Shown in pieces: positions 17,283 to 25,035 of a DNA stretch of 37,143 bases. The notes under the pieces are model-generated. The model saw only the letters and a list, made by a program, of their open reading frames with translations. It was not told the DNA's origin and made no database searches. This DNA comes from VRUE01 sp035556755. GTDB taxonomy: Bacteria > Actinomycetota > Thermoleophilia > Solirubrobacterales > 70-9. The DNA is taken from contig DATMEP010000082.1 in assembly GCA_035556755.1 (NCBI GenBank), forward strand, positions 1 to 37,143, given 5' to 3'. The first letter of the stretch is position 1. Every line of letters begins with the position of its first letter. A program made the position numbers and the translations under genes.

Positions 17283-18227
17283 ATGACGCTGGTAGCGACG
17301 TGGCGAAGCGATGGAACCCACGCCACGCTCCGAGACGAATACGACGGACTGTGGGCGACCCTGAAGCTCGTCGATGACTGGTACATGCCGGGGTGCCGAG
17401 AGCCCGTGCGCGCATGGGTCGTCGAATGGCTCGATAGGAGCGACGACGACCCGAAGATGGCGCGGACCCGCCTCGCCATCGCACAGGAGCCCGCCCCCGA
17501 CGAGGACACCATGGCCCGTCTGAGCGAGGCTGGCGCTGCTGTTGCTCGAACGGCCGCACCCGCCGAGCCCGAACCGTTCGGACAGACGGAGACCGGGCTC
17601 GCCCGGGGGATCGAGATCTATAGGCGCATCGAGCTGATCAGCCACGCGGTTCAGGAGGCGCAAGGCCGGCTGGGTGATGCGGCGCGCGTCACGGAGCCCT
17701 GGAGAGGGCAGCGTGTACTGATCGCTCTGACCGAGGCCGTCGGCTGGGTTCGGGCGCTCGACGACGCCATGAACCACGTATGGCGTGATCTCTCTGACGA
17801 ACTGCGCGCAGACATCACGGCCCGGATCGATGAGGCCCTCGAAGGTCCGGGCTGGGACCCCAACTTTGTCGCGTGGGCGAAGGCGGAGAGGGACGGAACC
17901 GGGTATTCCGACTGGACGCTTGGACTCCTGGTGAGAAGTGCCGGGCTTCCCCGGGAGGACCTCCGGGGGATGCGCTGGCTCGCAGGCAAGCTGCTGCACT
18001 TTGGCCCGTTGCCAGCGGTTCAGCTCAAGCAGTGGCGCGAGGGAGAGCCTCCTCGATGGAAGTGGCGCCCGTCGAAGGAGATCTTTCCGGCGAGGCGCCG
18101 TGAGCGCGAGTCCCATGACCGCTTGGCGTACGACCGCTACTTGGCGGGACATGACCTAATCGGGACGTTCAACTTCTTCGACGCCCTGTTGGCAACTGAG
18201 TTCCTGGCCTCGGATCTGACCGGATGA
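17283..18227 (+). CDS. Unknown protein, first gene of unit 3
   Basis: A 314-aa soluble protein rich in Trp, Arg and Glu, without signal peptide or membrane segment. The N-terminal 60 residues look like a small folded domain (WRSDGTHATLRDEYDGLW). The middle (about 105-190) is helical (RRIELISHAVQEAQGRLGDA, then EAVGWVRALDDAMNHVWRDL). The C-terminal part has GMRWLAGKLLHFGP. No motif allows a function. It starts 83 bp after boundary repeat 3 and converges with the DUF5677-like gene. Confidence 0.6.
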   Translation: MTLVATWRSDGTHATLRDEYDGLWATLKLVDDWYMPGCREPVRAWVVEWLDRSDDDPKMARTRLAIAQEPAPDEDTMARLSEAGAAVARTAAPAEPEPFGQTETGLARGIEIYRRIELISHAVQEAQGRLGDAARVTEPWRGQRVLIALTEAVGWVRALDDAMNHVWRDLSDELRADITARIDEALEGPGWDPNFVAWAKAERDGTGYSDWTLGLLVRSAGLPREDLRGMRWLAGKLLHFGPLPAVQLKQWREGEPPRWKWRPSKEIFPARRRERESHDRLAYDRYLAGHDLIGTFNFFDALLATEFLASDLTG

Positions 18228-18282
18228 CCCGAGCGTTAGTTGCAGCGACGCCCGGTCCACAGCTCAAGCCGAGCGGGCGCGA

Positions 18283-18326
18283 GGCGAAGCTACTTCGCCA
18301 CGCAAAAAACACTCGCCAGATTGGCG
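18283..18326 (-). terminator. Hairpins between convergent genes, intrinsic terminator on minus strand
   Basis: On the minus strand a 5-bp stem CGCCA-ATC-TGGCG (18326-18314) is followed after four bases by six T residues (18309-18304), 29 bases past the stop of the gene at 18355. A second perfect hairpin, GGCGAAG-CTA-CTTCGCC, sits at 18283-18299. Together they probably stop transcription from both sides. Confidence 0.5.
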
Positions 18327-18354
18327 CCCGGCGTTTTGAATCTCCGACAGTCCG

Positions 18355-19167
18355 TTATGCCTGTGGCGCGATGCCGAGGAGCTCGGCGCCAGCGTCGGCG
18401 GCCTCCTGGAGCGAGCCCGTTGAGATGCCAGCGAAGTCGTGCATCAGATCAAGTAGTTGAACAAAGACCCACCAGGTGAAGCTGAGGGCAAACGCCGAGA
18501 ACTCCTGCTCGGGGCCGACTCGGAACTGAAGCCTGTGGGCTCCGTCGGCTACCGGGACTCGCCGTAATGCCCTGCCAAGCGACCAGCTACTTGGGTGGAC
18601 CTCGCCGTTGTTCAGATCGTGCAGCACATCGAAGACGAACCAGAGCTGGCGGCGGTCGGAGTCGCTGGGGCCAAGGCGTTTCTCGAACGCCTGGACCCGC
18701 TCCTTCACGCTCAGCCCGGTCCAGCTGCTGCTGGCATGGCGACCGAAGTCGCGGATGCCTGACTTGACCTCATCTGGGGGGAGAGGGCCACCTCCGGGCG
18801 TTATCCCCAGCTCTGGATAACGCCCGGCGACCTCGCGTTGCAGGTGTTGCGTGTAGCGCGCATGGGCCAGGAATTTCTCGTCTGCTAGCTCGGCCTCGGC
18901 CACGGCCCAACATGCATCGAGCATCAGCTCGAACAGCGGTCTGTTGAGGATCATCGTCTCGCGGCCGAAGCCAGCTTCCGCAAGGGTCAGCGCGGCTTCG
19001 ACCAACGGGGGTGACCGAATCAATAGAGCAAACTGCACAACCTGACTCTCAGGCTCCTCCAGACGCCCGAAGTTGGGAACGACCTGGTCGTGATAGTGCT
19101 GGAGGAGGATCTGGATCGCGTCGCTTGCGTTTTCGAGGGTGGGTCCGTCTGGATCGAGGGAGTTCAT
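18355..19167 (-). CDS. DUF5677-like helical protein
   Basis: A 270-aa, largely helical protein. The segment with ETMILNRPLFELMLDACWAV (about residues 70-92), followed later by a histidine-containing helix (FDVLHDLNNGEVHPSSW) and a C-terminal hydrophobic helix, is the pattern of DUF5677-type proteins, which are scattered in accessory regions. HEPN-like RNase folds share this all-helical shape, but the R-x4-6-H motif is not clear here. ATG 19167 overlaps the stop of the broken gene upstream by four bases, so it was once coupled to it. Confidence 0.5.
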   Translation of the reverse strand: MNSLDPDGPTLENASDAIQILLQHYHDQVVPNFGRLEEPESQVVQFALLIRSPPLVEAALTLAEAGFGRETMILNRPLFELMLDACWAVAEAELADEKFLAHARYTQHLQREVAGRYPELGITPGGGPLPPDEVKSGIRDFGRHASSSWTGLSVKERVQAFEKRLGPSDSDRRQLWFVFDVLHDLNNGEVHPSSWSLGRALRRVPVADGAHRLQFRVGPEQEFSAFALSFTWWVFVQLLDLMHDFAGISTGSLQEAADAGAELLGIAPQA

Positions 19168-19816
19168 TTGATCGTGGAGCCTCCTTCATCGGCTCGACGT
19201 AGTCTCAAGATCTTGATGAGGCGCTCGCGAACCCTGCGATCGCCCTTGCCCCCCAGCCGACGGCGCACGCGGTGCGCAGACAAGCGCACCAGCCATCTCC
19301 ATTTCCGCCAGCTATTGAGAACCCGGTACGACAGGGTTGGCTGGAAGTGATCCTGCCAGTGATTGGCTGACCAGTGCGGATCGAGCGGTAGGTTGCCGAG
19401 CTTGTCCCAGCTGAGGTCTGGGCAGCGATTGCTCAGCAGTATCGATCTCGATTTGCCCGCACCAGGGTCTGCCGCTTCGCTCAAACCAGGGCGTCCCGCG
19501 AATGGGACGCCCAATCGCTGAGAGTGCCAGGTCGTGCTCTATCCGCAGGCGATTGCAGGCGAGGAGATCGGCCACCCGGTTCAACGACGAGAGATCGGCG
19601 CTTCACCGGTTGATAAGTCGCTACCGCGGACGCCCAACGCCATGTGCCCTCTGGCGCCATCTCTAGGTTCAGCGGATGCGCACATGGTCTGACAAATTCG
19701 ACATCGATGTAGCGCCTTTCCAGCGCCTCCCGCCCGATGTCGTCCGAGCTCGCCGGCGCTCCGTCGACGCAAACCGCAACAACGAGAAGATCCTCGAGCC
19801 ACGGATAGAGTTCCAC
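19164..19816 (-). pseudogene. Decayed gene upstream of the DUF5677-like gene, two frameshifts
   Basis: Three minus-strand frames join into one plausible protein: from GTG 19816 MELYPWLEDLLVVAVCVDGA through WRWASAVATYQPVKRRSLVV; then from about 19590 RVADLLACNRLRIEHDLALS; then from about 19514 VPFAGRPGLSEAAD through LPLDPHWSANHWQDHF and SYRVLNSWRKWRWLVRL to the TGA at 19164. That TGA overlaps the next ATG by four bases, which supports a real former gene. No family recognised. Its first 140 bp overlap the plus-strand gene called from 19676, so one of the two starts is wrong or the overlap reflects decay. Confidence 0.35.
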
Positions 19817-20533
19817 CTATCCGCTTATGAAGTGGCCCTCGGTGAGCTTGAGGCTCTCCATGTACAGACCGGAGAGCTCGGCGACTTCGACATTGACGGC
19901 GAAACCCGCCAGGCAGCTGCCTGGTTGATTTCGGGTCGCGTGATCGGGCTCCTCAACGCCGCCCTGGCTCTGGCGCGAGCCCGGTTTGCCAGCGAGATGA
20001 TCCCAATCTTGAGGGCCGCCCATGAGGCAACCGAGTTGCTTAGTGCCGTGTCGATGAACCGTGACTCGGCGATCCTTCGAGACTGGCTGCGCGACCACCA
20101 AATCAAGGTGAATCGCGTGCGAACCGCGATAGACCGAAATCAGAAACAGATCGCCGCTGAGATGCGGGGGTTCGGCGGCGAGGACTTGAGACGCACACGA
20201 GGCTTTATGGACGGCCTCTATGAGGACCATTCCCAGCTGGCCCATGTCAAGCGCTCCCGCCTTCTGGAGATCACCGCACTCGACTGTCGACAGATGCCTG
20301 CGAATACTCACCCGGCTGTGACCGTCCGCGCCTACCACGTCTATCTCCTCAGCTTCCACGTCATGCACGCAGTCGGTGTCGTTGGCTTCGGGCTTGGCAT
20401 ATCGCGCGGGGACGATGCGGTGCTCCGAACTCAAGGCACGCTCGCCCAGCTCGCCGAGGTCGAGAAGAGGGCGCCGATCGACCCCGACACACTGCGCGGC
20501 AACGAACCCCGTGGGGGCGAGGCGCCGGCCTAG
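19676..20533 (+). CDS. DUF5677-like helical protein, second copy type
   Basis: Up to 285 aa. The convincing part starts at IEFHLSAYEVALGELEALHV and continues with QTGELGDFDIDGETRQAAAW, a hydrophobic helix (GRVIGLLNAALALARARF), and ILRAAHEATELLSAVS. This is the general layout of DUF5677-like proteins, but the sequence differs clearly from its divergent neighbour. The first 45 residues are basic, low in structure and lie opposite the decayed gene, so the GTG at 19832 may be the true start. The last 30 residues are a charged tail. Confidence 0.5.
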   Translation: MRTWSDKFDIDVAPFQRLPPDVVRARRRSVDANRNNEKILEPRIEFHLSAYEVALGELEALHVQTGELGDFDIDGETRQAAAWLISGRVIGLLNAALALARARFASEMIPILRAAHEATELLSAVSMNRDSAILRDWLRDHQIKVNRVRTAIDRNQKQIAAEMRGFGGEDLRRTRGFMDGLYEDHSQLAHVKRSRLLEITALDCRQMPANTHPAVTVRAYHVYLLSFHVMHAVGVVGFGLGISRGDDAVLRTQGTLAQLAEVEKRAPIDPDTLRGNEPRGGEAPA

Positions 20534-21279
20534 CCCTGGTCAGCTCTTCTTTCGGCCGGCGGCCGGTCGTGGTGGCCCGTCAGCCGTCGCTGCCGTGATG
20601 ACGTTCTACGTGGGCGACCCCTGCTCGACCTTGCCGCGCAATCGCCTGCTGCGCCTGAGCGGCCGGCCGGCCGCGGGGATGGGTCAGACCGCTGGATTTT
20701 GGTCTACCAGCAATTGTTTGGGCCGATCCTTCTCGGCTCACTCCCGAAGAGTTCGCGATGGGCACGGCTTGACTAGACCGGCGACCGGGTTTCTCCAAAG
20801 GTGCGGTAGTTGCCGTGAGGTCGCGGCAGCGAGGGGGTCAAACCCCTCTGGGCACCGCATCGGGATTCGGTCGTAGCCGGCATTCCGCTAGCGGCCGGGG
20901 AGAAGGCGGGGGTGCCGTGAGCGCGATCTCGCCGAATCGGTCCGAGAAGGCACCTGGTAGGTGTCAGACGGGGCTATCCTGCCGACCGTGCCGAGTCCGC
21001 TTGAGCAATTGGAAGCGGCGCGGGAGGAGGCCCTAGCCGCGACAGGGTTCTTCCGACGAGAAGTGCCAACTGGCGCAGGTTGAAGACAGCTCTCGCGAAG
21101 CGGGGGCCACTCGTGCGGTCTTGGCAGTCGTCGGGGACCAGCGGGCCTACGGGGCGTTGCCTCCTGGCTGCGATCGACGCCTGGTGGGTCCGAGCTTCCC
21201 TCGGCTTGAGATCGGGAGTGCCAAATTGGCGGAAATAACCAGGACGGCGACTCTCCACGCCCGAGGTGGTAGCTGCCAC
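20534..21279. other. 746-bp stretch with repeat 4 and no convincing full gene
   Basis: Apart from boundary repeat 4 it contains only a small frame at 20988-21083 (GTG start, 31 aa, MPSPLEQLEAAREEALAATG then FFRREVPTGAG), which looks like the beginning of a larger protein that has been cut. Other frames here are Arg/Gly-rich shadows. I see no RNA gene. The region is probably junction debris between units. Confidence 0.4.
20699..20727 (+). repeat. Boundary repeat copy 4
   Basis: Same core with TACCAG in place of TACCGG. In frame it reads LVYQQLFGPILLGS and stays open to a TAG near 20771. It separates the DUF5677-like unit from the endonuclease/effector unit. Confidence 0.85.
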
Positions 21280-22257
21280 TCAGATTGCCAGCGCCGCCCA
21301 CAACGGCCGATGGTCAGACAGGTAGTACTTGACGTAGCTCTGGAATTTGTTCTGCTCTTTCTCATCCTCGCTCCAGAGGCCGGGAAAGACGGCGCTGTCG
21401 AAATCAAAGACACCCATTGCCTTGATCGCGTCTTCCATCGGCCCGGGGAAGACCGCCATCTGGTCGTAGTGGGCATCGCCGTCGAGGTTTGAGCCGAGAA
21501 CCTTGGTCGAGTGCTCGGGCAGCTGCAGGCCCCTGGCGGTCAGCGCTTGAAAGACCGGGTCGCTTTTGTCGCGCTTGGGCAGGTTGAAGTCGCCGAGCGC
21601 GAGGACGTTGTTGGTGTAAGCGTCATCGTCGTCGCGGCGCAGGTCCGCCCAGCGGCTGACGGCGAATGCCTCTAGGCAGCGTCGGTCCATACCGCTCGGC
21701 GCCTCCTCGCTGTCTTTGCTTTTACCCTTGCCGAAGTAGAGATGGACGTTGGCGAGGACGAACTCGAGGCTGCTGGCGCGGAAGGAGGCGAGGTAGGGGT
21801 TGCGGTCGAAGCCTTTGAACTCCCCGGGGACGCCGGGGAGGCTGACGCTGGGGAGGTCTTTCGGGGGCACCGTGACCCGGCCGATCTCATCCAGCAGCTC
21901 AACCTTCTCGGTGTCGTAGAGGAAGACGAAGCGCTCGCTGTTCCCGCCGGGATCTGAAAACAGCGTCCTATAGCGCTCGCCAGGTAGCTGCGCTTCGATC
22001 CCCCGCAGTCCCTCCAGGTTGTTGTTGACCTCTTGTATGGCGATCAGGTCAAACCAGCTGATGATCTCTGCGATCAGCTTGTGGTCCTTCTCGCGTCGCT
22101 CCTGCACCCCGAGGTTGGCGATGTTCCAGGTTGCCAAGAGGAGGCGATCATGTGAGGGCTCGGAGACTTCGCGGGCCTCCTTGTGAGCGCGCAATCTCGC
22201 TATCTCGTCGTCGACGTCGTAGGGGTGGTCGAAGTCGGGTTTGTCGTGTCCGGGCAT
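21280..22257 (-). CDS. Endonuclease/exonuclease/phosphatase family protein
   Basis: A 325-aa metal-dependent hydrolase of the EEP (DNase I / exonuclease III-like) superfamily. Motifs in order: LLLATWNIANLG (metal-binding Asn), LIAIQEVNNN (metal-binding Glu), FVLANVHLYFG, LALGDFNLPKRD (catalytic Asp-x-Asn) and YYLSDHRPLWAAL (Asp-His pair). The active site is complete, so a phosphodiesterase acting on DNA, RNA or a small phosphoester is expected; the substrate cannot be named. It lacks a signal peptide, which favours a cytoplasmic role. It is divergent from the gene at 22386 across a regulatory-looking gap. Confidence 0.8.
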   Translation of the reverse strand: MPGHDKPDFDHPYDVDDEIARLRAHKEAREVSEPSHDRLLLATWNIANLGVQERREKDHKLIAEIISWFDLIAIQEVNNNLEGLRGIEAQLPGERYRTLFSDPGGNSERFVFLYDTEKVELLDEIGRVTVPPKDLPSVSLPGVPGEFKGFDRNPYLASFRASSLEFVLANVHLYFGKGKSKDSEEAPSGMDRRCLEAFAVSRWADLRRDDDDAYTNNVLALGDFNLPKRDKSDPVFQALTARGLQLPEHSTKVLGSNLDGDAHYDQMAVFPGPMEDAIKAMGVFDFDSAVFPGLWSEDEKEQNKFQSYVKYYLSDHRPLWAALAI

Positions 22258-22291
22258 GTCTCGCCTTTGCAGTCGCTGGAGCAGGTTTGTT

Positions 22292-22366
22292 TGAGGTTGA
22301 GCGCGCCAACCTCAGCCGCTAATTTTGCGCAATGACCTTATAATGCTCAAGCACTTATGTGTAAGT
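22292..22366. promoter_or_regulatory. Divergent control region with two palindromes and a TATAAT box
   Basis: The 128-bp gap between the EEP gene (minus) and the gene at 22386 (plus) is strikingly AT-rich for this genome. It holds a perfect 8-bp inverted repeat TGAGGTTG-(7)-CAACCTCA at 22292-22314, a consensus -10 box TATAAT at 22339-22344, and a second palindrome ACTTA-TGTG-TAAGT at 22353-22366 near the expected transcription start. No good -35 box is visible. The palindromes may be operators for repression of one or both genes. Confidence 0.45.
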
Positions 22367-22385
22367 CAACAGCTCCGGCTGACCG

Positions 22386-23036
22386 ATGGACGTGACGACC
22401 CGCTACAGCCTTGCCGATCGGTTAGCATTGACCGCGATCAAGATCGATCTTCATCGTCTCGATGCGATCGACGACCTTTGGACTGCCTATCTGGAAAGTG
22501 CGACCCCAGGTGAGGTGGCGGGCCAAAGGGAGGAGCTCGACCTACTAGCGGGCCAGCTGATCGAGGCCCTTGGTTCGGCTCAGGGATCAGTCGAGCGACT
22601 GCGCACGATGCTCGAGGGCACGGGCGAAGACGAAATCGAGTCGGCGCTGCAGGAGATCGCGCAGAACCATCCCGAGATTGAGGAGATCTACCGCGGGGAC
22701 TTGGCGGAATTGCTCGGTGAGTACAGCGTGCGGGGAGTTGCGATTGAGGCTTGCATCTATCTGGAGGGTCAGCTCCCCACTGAGATTGCTGTGGTGGAGG
22801 AGAAGCGCCAGCGCCTTCTAGCGGGTGAGTTTCAGCCTGGCGACATCAGCCCAGGCGCGAAGTGTGCCCTAAGCGGCGCCATGTTAGGAACCAAAGTTCT
22901 CGACATCGTGATGACGGGCGGCGCTGTGAGTTCGGTGCTGGAGGGCGCCATGGGCCTCGGGTCTTTTGCCCTGAAGTGGAAGGGAGGCTGTGGAGTGATC
23001 GCCGGTCACATATGGACGCGATTGAGAGGCGAATAG
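22386..23036 (+). CDS. Unknown helical protein with C-terminal hydrophobic segments (unit 4)
   Basis: A 216-aa acidic protein. Residues 10-145 are helical and Glu/Leu-rich (for example REELDLLAGQLIEALGSAQG), suggesting a coiled coil or helical bundle. The C-terminus is Gly-rich and hydrophobic (SGAMLGTKVLDIVMTGGAVS, then LEGAMGLGSF), which could insert into a membrane. The family is not recognised. It has the best promoter-like sequence of the island upstream (TATAAT). A pore-forming or regulatory partner in a defence unit is possible but unproven. Confidence 0.55.
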   Translation: MDVTTRYSLADRLALTAIKIDLHRLDAIDDLWTAYLESATPGEVAGQREELDLLAGQLIEALGSAQGSVERLRTMLEGTGEDEIESALQEIAQNHPEIEEIYRGDLAELLGEYSVRGVAIEACIYLEGQLPTEIAVVEEKRQRLLAGEFQPGDISPGAKCALSGAMLGTKVLDIVMTGGAVSSVLEGAMGLGSFALKWKGGCGVIAGHIWTRLRGE

Positions 23037-23636
23037 GCATCAGCGGGGCGTTGGGTGCTGCAGGTCACCGGCCTCGCGGGTTTGCTCTTTGCGAGCGTCG
23101 ATGACGCGCGGACCGCAGGCGGGGGAGCGCCTGCGGCGAGGTCCTTGGTGGGGTGGTGCGGCCCGAACGGGGAGGAAATCGAACCAGGGCGGCCCAGCCT
23201 CGCCGAGACTTCGGAGCGATTGCGCGACGGGGGCGGGGAGCACGCGTTCGCCGCGAACGGAAGCAGGGAAGAGCTGGGCTCGAAACGGCGATGTAGCGGG
23301 TCCCAGCTTCTCATCGCCGAACTGCTCGCGATGCCATTTGGTTGCGAGCAGAGCAAGAAAGCCCGGCGAAACTTGCGGTTTCACTTTCCGCGTTGGGTGA
23401 TCCTCTAGAGGCAAACACCCAGCCGCCCGCCGACCTAAGCCGAATGTTCAACCTCAGCCCAGCAGATCCCTACGCCTACGTCCTCTTGGGCGTGCTGGGC
23501 GTTTCTCAGTTGCCCCGCTTCGGCCGAGCCGTCCTCGCTTTTCTGCGCGCGACCTAGGTGACTACCGAGTGAACGGCCAAGCGGTGATCCTCAACCTTCT
23601 CTGGCTCGGGAGCGAAGCCGGTATCGTCGCTCGGTC
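23037..23636. other. 600-bp stretch with at most a 37-aa frame
   Basis: The long frames here on both strands are unlike real proteins. A short plus-strand frame at 23444-23557 reads MFNLSPADPYAYVLLGVLGV then SQLPRFGRAVLAFLRAT, a hydrophobic peptide of 37 aa that could be a membrane microprotein or a gene fragment. The rest is probably decayed sequence plus the promoter of the gene at 23637. Confidence 0.35.
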
Positions 23637-24461
23637 ATGCCAAGTGACTTCGACAGCGAGTGCTTCTTCATCGCGCCCATTGGCGAGAAGGGCTCCGAGA
23701 TCAGGAAGCGCTCAAATGGGGTTCGGGATTGGGTAGTCAAGCCAGCAGCCAAGCAGGCCGCCGACCTCACGACGGTTCGTGCGGACGATGTAGGGGAGCC
23801 CGGCCAGATAACGGCCCAGGCTGTCCAGCATTGTCTGAAGGCGAAGGCCGCTGTCGCTGACCTGACGGGCGGCAACCCCAACGTCTACTACGAGCTATCG
23901 GTCCGCCACGGGGCGCTCCTACCTGTCGTCCTCATCGCGGAGGTGGGGACCAAGCTGCCTTTCGATATCAGCCAATCGCGGGTGATCTTCTTCGATCACA
24001 CCGACCTGAGCAGCGCCGGGCAAGCGAAGGAAGAACTCCGAGCCCAGATCGAAGCCTCCCTCTCCGGCACCCCCGATAACCCGATCTCGGACGGAATGCG
24101 GCTCGCCCAACTTCAGACCGGCAACGCTGAGGAGCAAACCTTGGCGGTCATGCTCGATCGCTTCCAGCGGCTTACCGTCGTGACGGAAGACATCAACCGC
24201 CGTCTGCGGCAGGCCGAACGCCGTGAGGAAATTAAGAGCAACATCAGGAGGAGGTCGAGGGAGGTGTTCCGCACCGGTGGAGGGTCCCGAATCGTCACCA
24301 AGGACGGCGACGAGGTCCTTCAGCGCGAGTACGAACCCCCCATCGATATCCCGGGCGACCTCAGCGATGAGGAGAAGCTGGATCTACTGGCGGAGAAGAT
24401 CGAAGTCGATCGAGGGCGCAATCCGCTGTCTGACCCCCACGGCGACCCGGAAGCCAGCTAG
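23637..24461 (+). CDS. NDT/TIR-like nucleotide-binding protein, candidate defence effector
   Basis: A 274-aa protein. Residues 8-125 have the Rossmann-like pattern shared by nucleoside 2-deoxyribosyltransferases and TIR-like NAD-processing domains: CFFIAPIGEKGSEIRKRS at the start, a mid-domain helix, then AVADLTGGNPNVYYELSVRH (about 72-91) with E86 in the place of the catalytic Glu, then LPFDISQSRVIFFDHTD. The C-terminal 110 residues are a charged helical region with basic patches (RRLRQAERREEIKSNIRRRS). In known systems such domains cleave nucleosides, nucleotides or NAD+ or sense nucleotide signals. Which applies here is unknown. It is followed after four bases by the small gene at 24466. 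Confidence 0.6.
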   Translation: MPSDFDSECFFIAPIGEKGSEIRKRSNGVRDWVVKPAAKQAADLTTVRADDVGEPGQITAQAVQHCLKAKAAVADLTGGNPNVYYELSVRHGALLPVVLIAEVGTKLPFDISQSRVIFFDHTDLSSAGQAKEELRAQIEASLSGTPDNPISDGMRLAQLQTGNAEEQTLAVMLDRFQRLTVVTEDINRRLRQAERREEIKSNIRRRSREVFRTGGGSRIVTKDGDEVLQREYEPPIDIPGDLSDEEKLDLLAEKIEVDRGRNPLSDPHGDPEAS

Positions 24462-24465
24462 GGCG

Positions 24466-24717
24466 ATGGGCAAGTTCGCAGTCAGCTTCGAGGGCATGTT
24501 GATGGACCCGCACATGGCCAGGCTCGGCCTCGCCGAGGGCGTCGAGTACCTGTCCACGAGCACGCTTGTCGGGGCAGCGGCGGGGGGCGCAATCGGCAGC
24601 AAGCGCCACACGGTGATTGCCGAAGCACCGACCAAGAAGGCGGCTGGCGATGCGGTCATGGATGCTCTCGGTGCCGACGCAGGGAAGTTCCACGGCTGGC
24701 AGATCGAGCCGATCTAG
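24466..24717 (+). CDS. Small protein paired with the NDT/TIR-like gene
   Basis: An 83-aa protein starting four bases after the previous stop, so very likely in one operon. It contains FEGMLMDPHMARLGLAEGVE, a Gly/Ala-rich turn (LVGAAAGGAIGSKRHTVIAE) and a helical end (KKAAGDAVMDALG). It resembles a compact ferredoxin-like or dodecin-size fold by length only. The family is not recognised. Its stop is 30 bp before repeat 5, so it closes unit 4. Possible immunity, sensor or accessory partner. Confidence 0.55.
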   Translation: MGKFAVSFEGMLMDPHMARLGLAEGVEYLSTSTLVGAAAGGAIGSKRHTVIAEAPTKKAAGDAVMDALGADAGKFHGWQIEPI

Positions 24718-24747
24718 GCCGCCTAACTCGGCATTTGCTGAAAGACT

Positions 24748-24776
24748 TTGGTCCGGCTTCAATTGTTTGGCCCGAT
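24748..24776 (+). repeat. Boundary repeat copy 5 (left half diverged)
   Basis: TTGGTC is followed by CGGCTT instead of TACCGG, then by the conserved CAATTG, TTTGG, C and CCGAT. Length and spacing are unchanged, so only the left arm differs. A site conserved in the centre and one arm is what a hybrid attachment site made by serine-integrase recombination would look like. It lies 30 bp after the small gene at 24466. Confidence 0.75.
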
Positions 24777-25035
24777 TTCCGTTAGCGACGACGACTGAGA
24801 TTCGACCCAGGCTCCCTGGGCGGTCAGGTGGCGGACGCCAACTCTGGGGTCCAAAAGGACAAAGCACCGTGTCTTTGCCCGTTCCTTCAGCGAGCCGTTC
24901 GTTGCTCTCAGCCGCCTCCGTCACGAGCTTGAGGACGCTCGCCAATATGACCGTTCCGCCGAGGTCCCGAGGCGGGGCTCTTAGTTCCTTGGCGCGACGG
25001 TGGGCATCCCCTTCGGAACCGCAGCCAGGCGGAAC
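24777..25035. other. Intergenic stretch after repeat 5
   Basis: No plus-strand gene is convincing. A minus-strand frame from about 24945 (ASVLKLVTEAAESNERLAEG) looks mildly protein-like but runs through the repeat and against the small gene at 24466, so it is probably a fragment. The promoter of the gene at 25086 should be near the right end. Confidence 0.3.

Larger units (their letters stand above)
13946..24776 (+). mobile_element. Cassette-like array of four units bounded by a 29-bp site
   Basis: Five same-orientation copies of one 29-bp core divide this stretch into units of 1700, 1526, 3527 and 4049 bp. Unit 1 holds a membrane-anchored unknown protein and RNase HI. Unit 2 holds a double RusA-like protein. 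Unit 3 holds an unknown protein, two DUF5677-like genes and a decayed gene. Unit 4 holds an EEP-family enzyme, an unknown protein, an NDT/TIR-like protein and a small protein. Cargo differs wholly from unit to unit and no unit has its own recombinase. The first site is in the 3' end of a serine recombinase remnant, so the array looks like integron-like capture or serial integration by serine recombinases. Mechanism is inference. Confidence 0.7.

Noticed and set aside
23040..23414. Overlapping frames on both strands after the gene at 22386
   Set aside because: Pro/Arg/Gly-rich sequences without motifs or coupling to neighbours; most likely noncoding.
13946..24776. CRISPR array as explanation of the repeats
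   Set aside because: Five copies are 1.5-4 kb apart with genes between them, there are no spacers of constant length and no cas genes.
13946..24776. Classical integron
   Set aside because: No tyrosine integrase IntI is present, and the 29-bp core has no long imperfect inverted repeat like attC sites.
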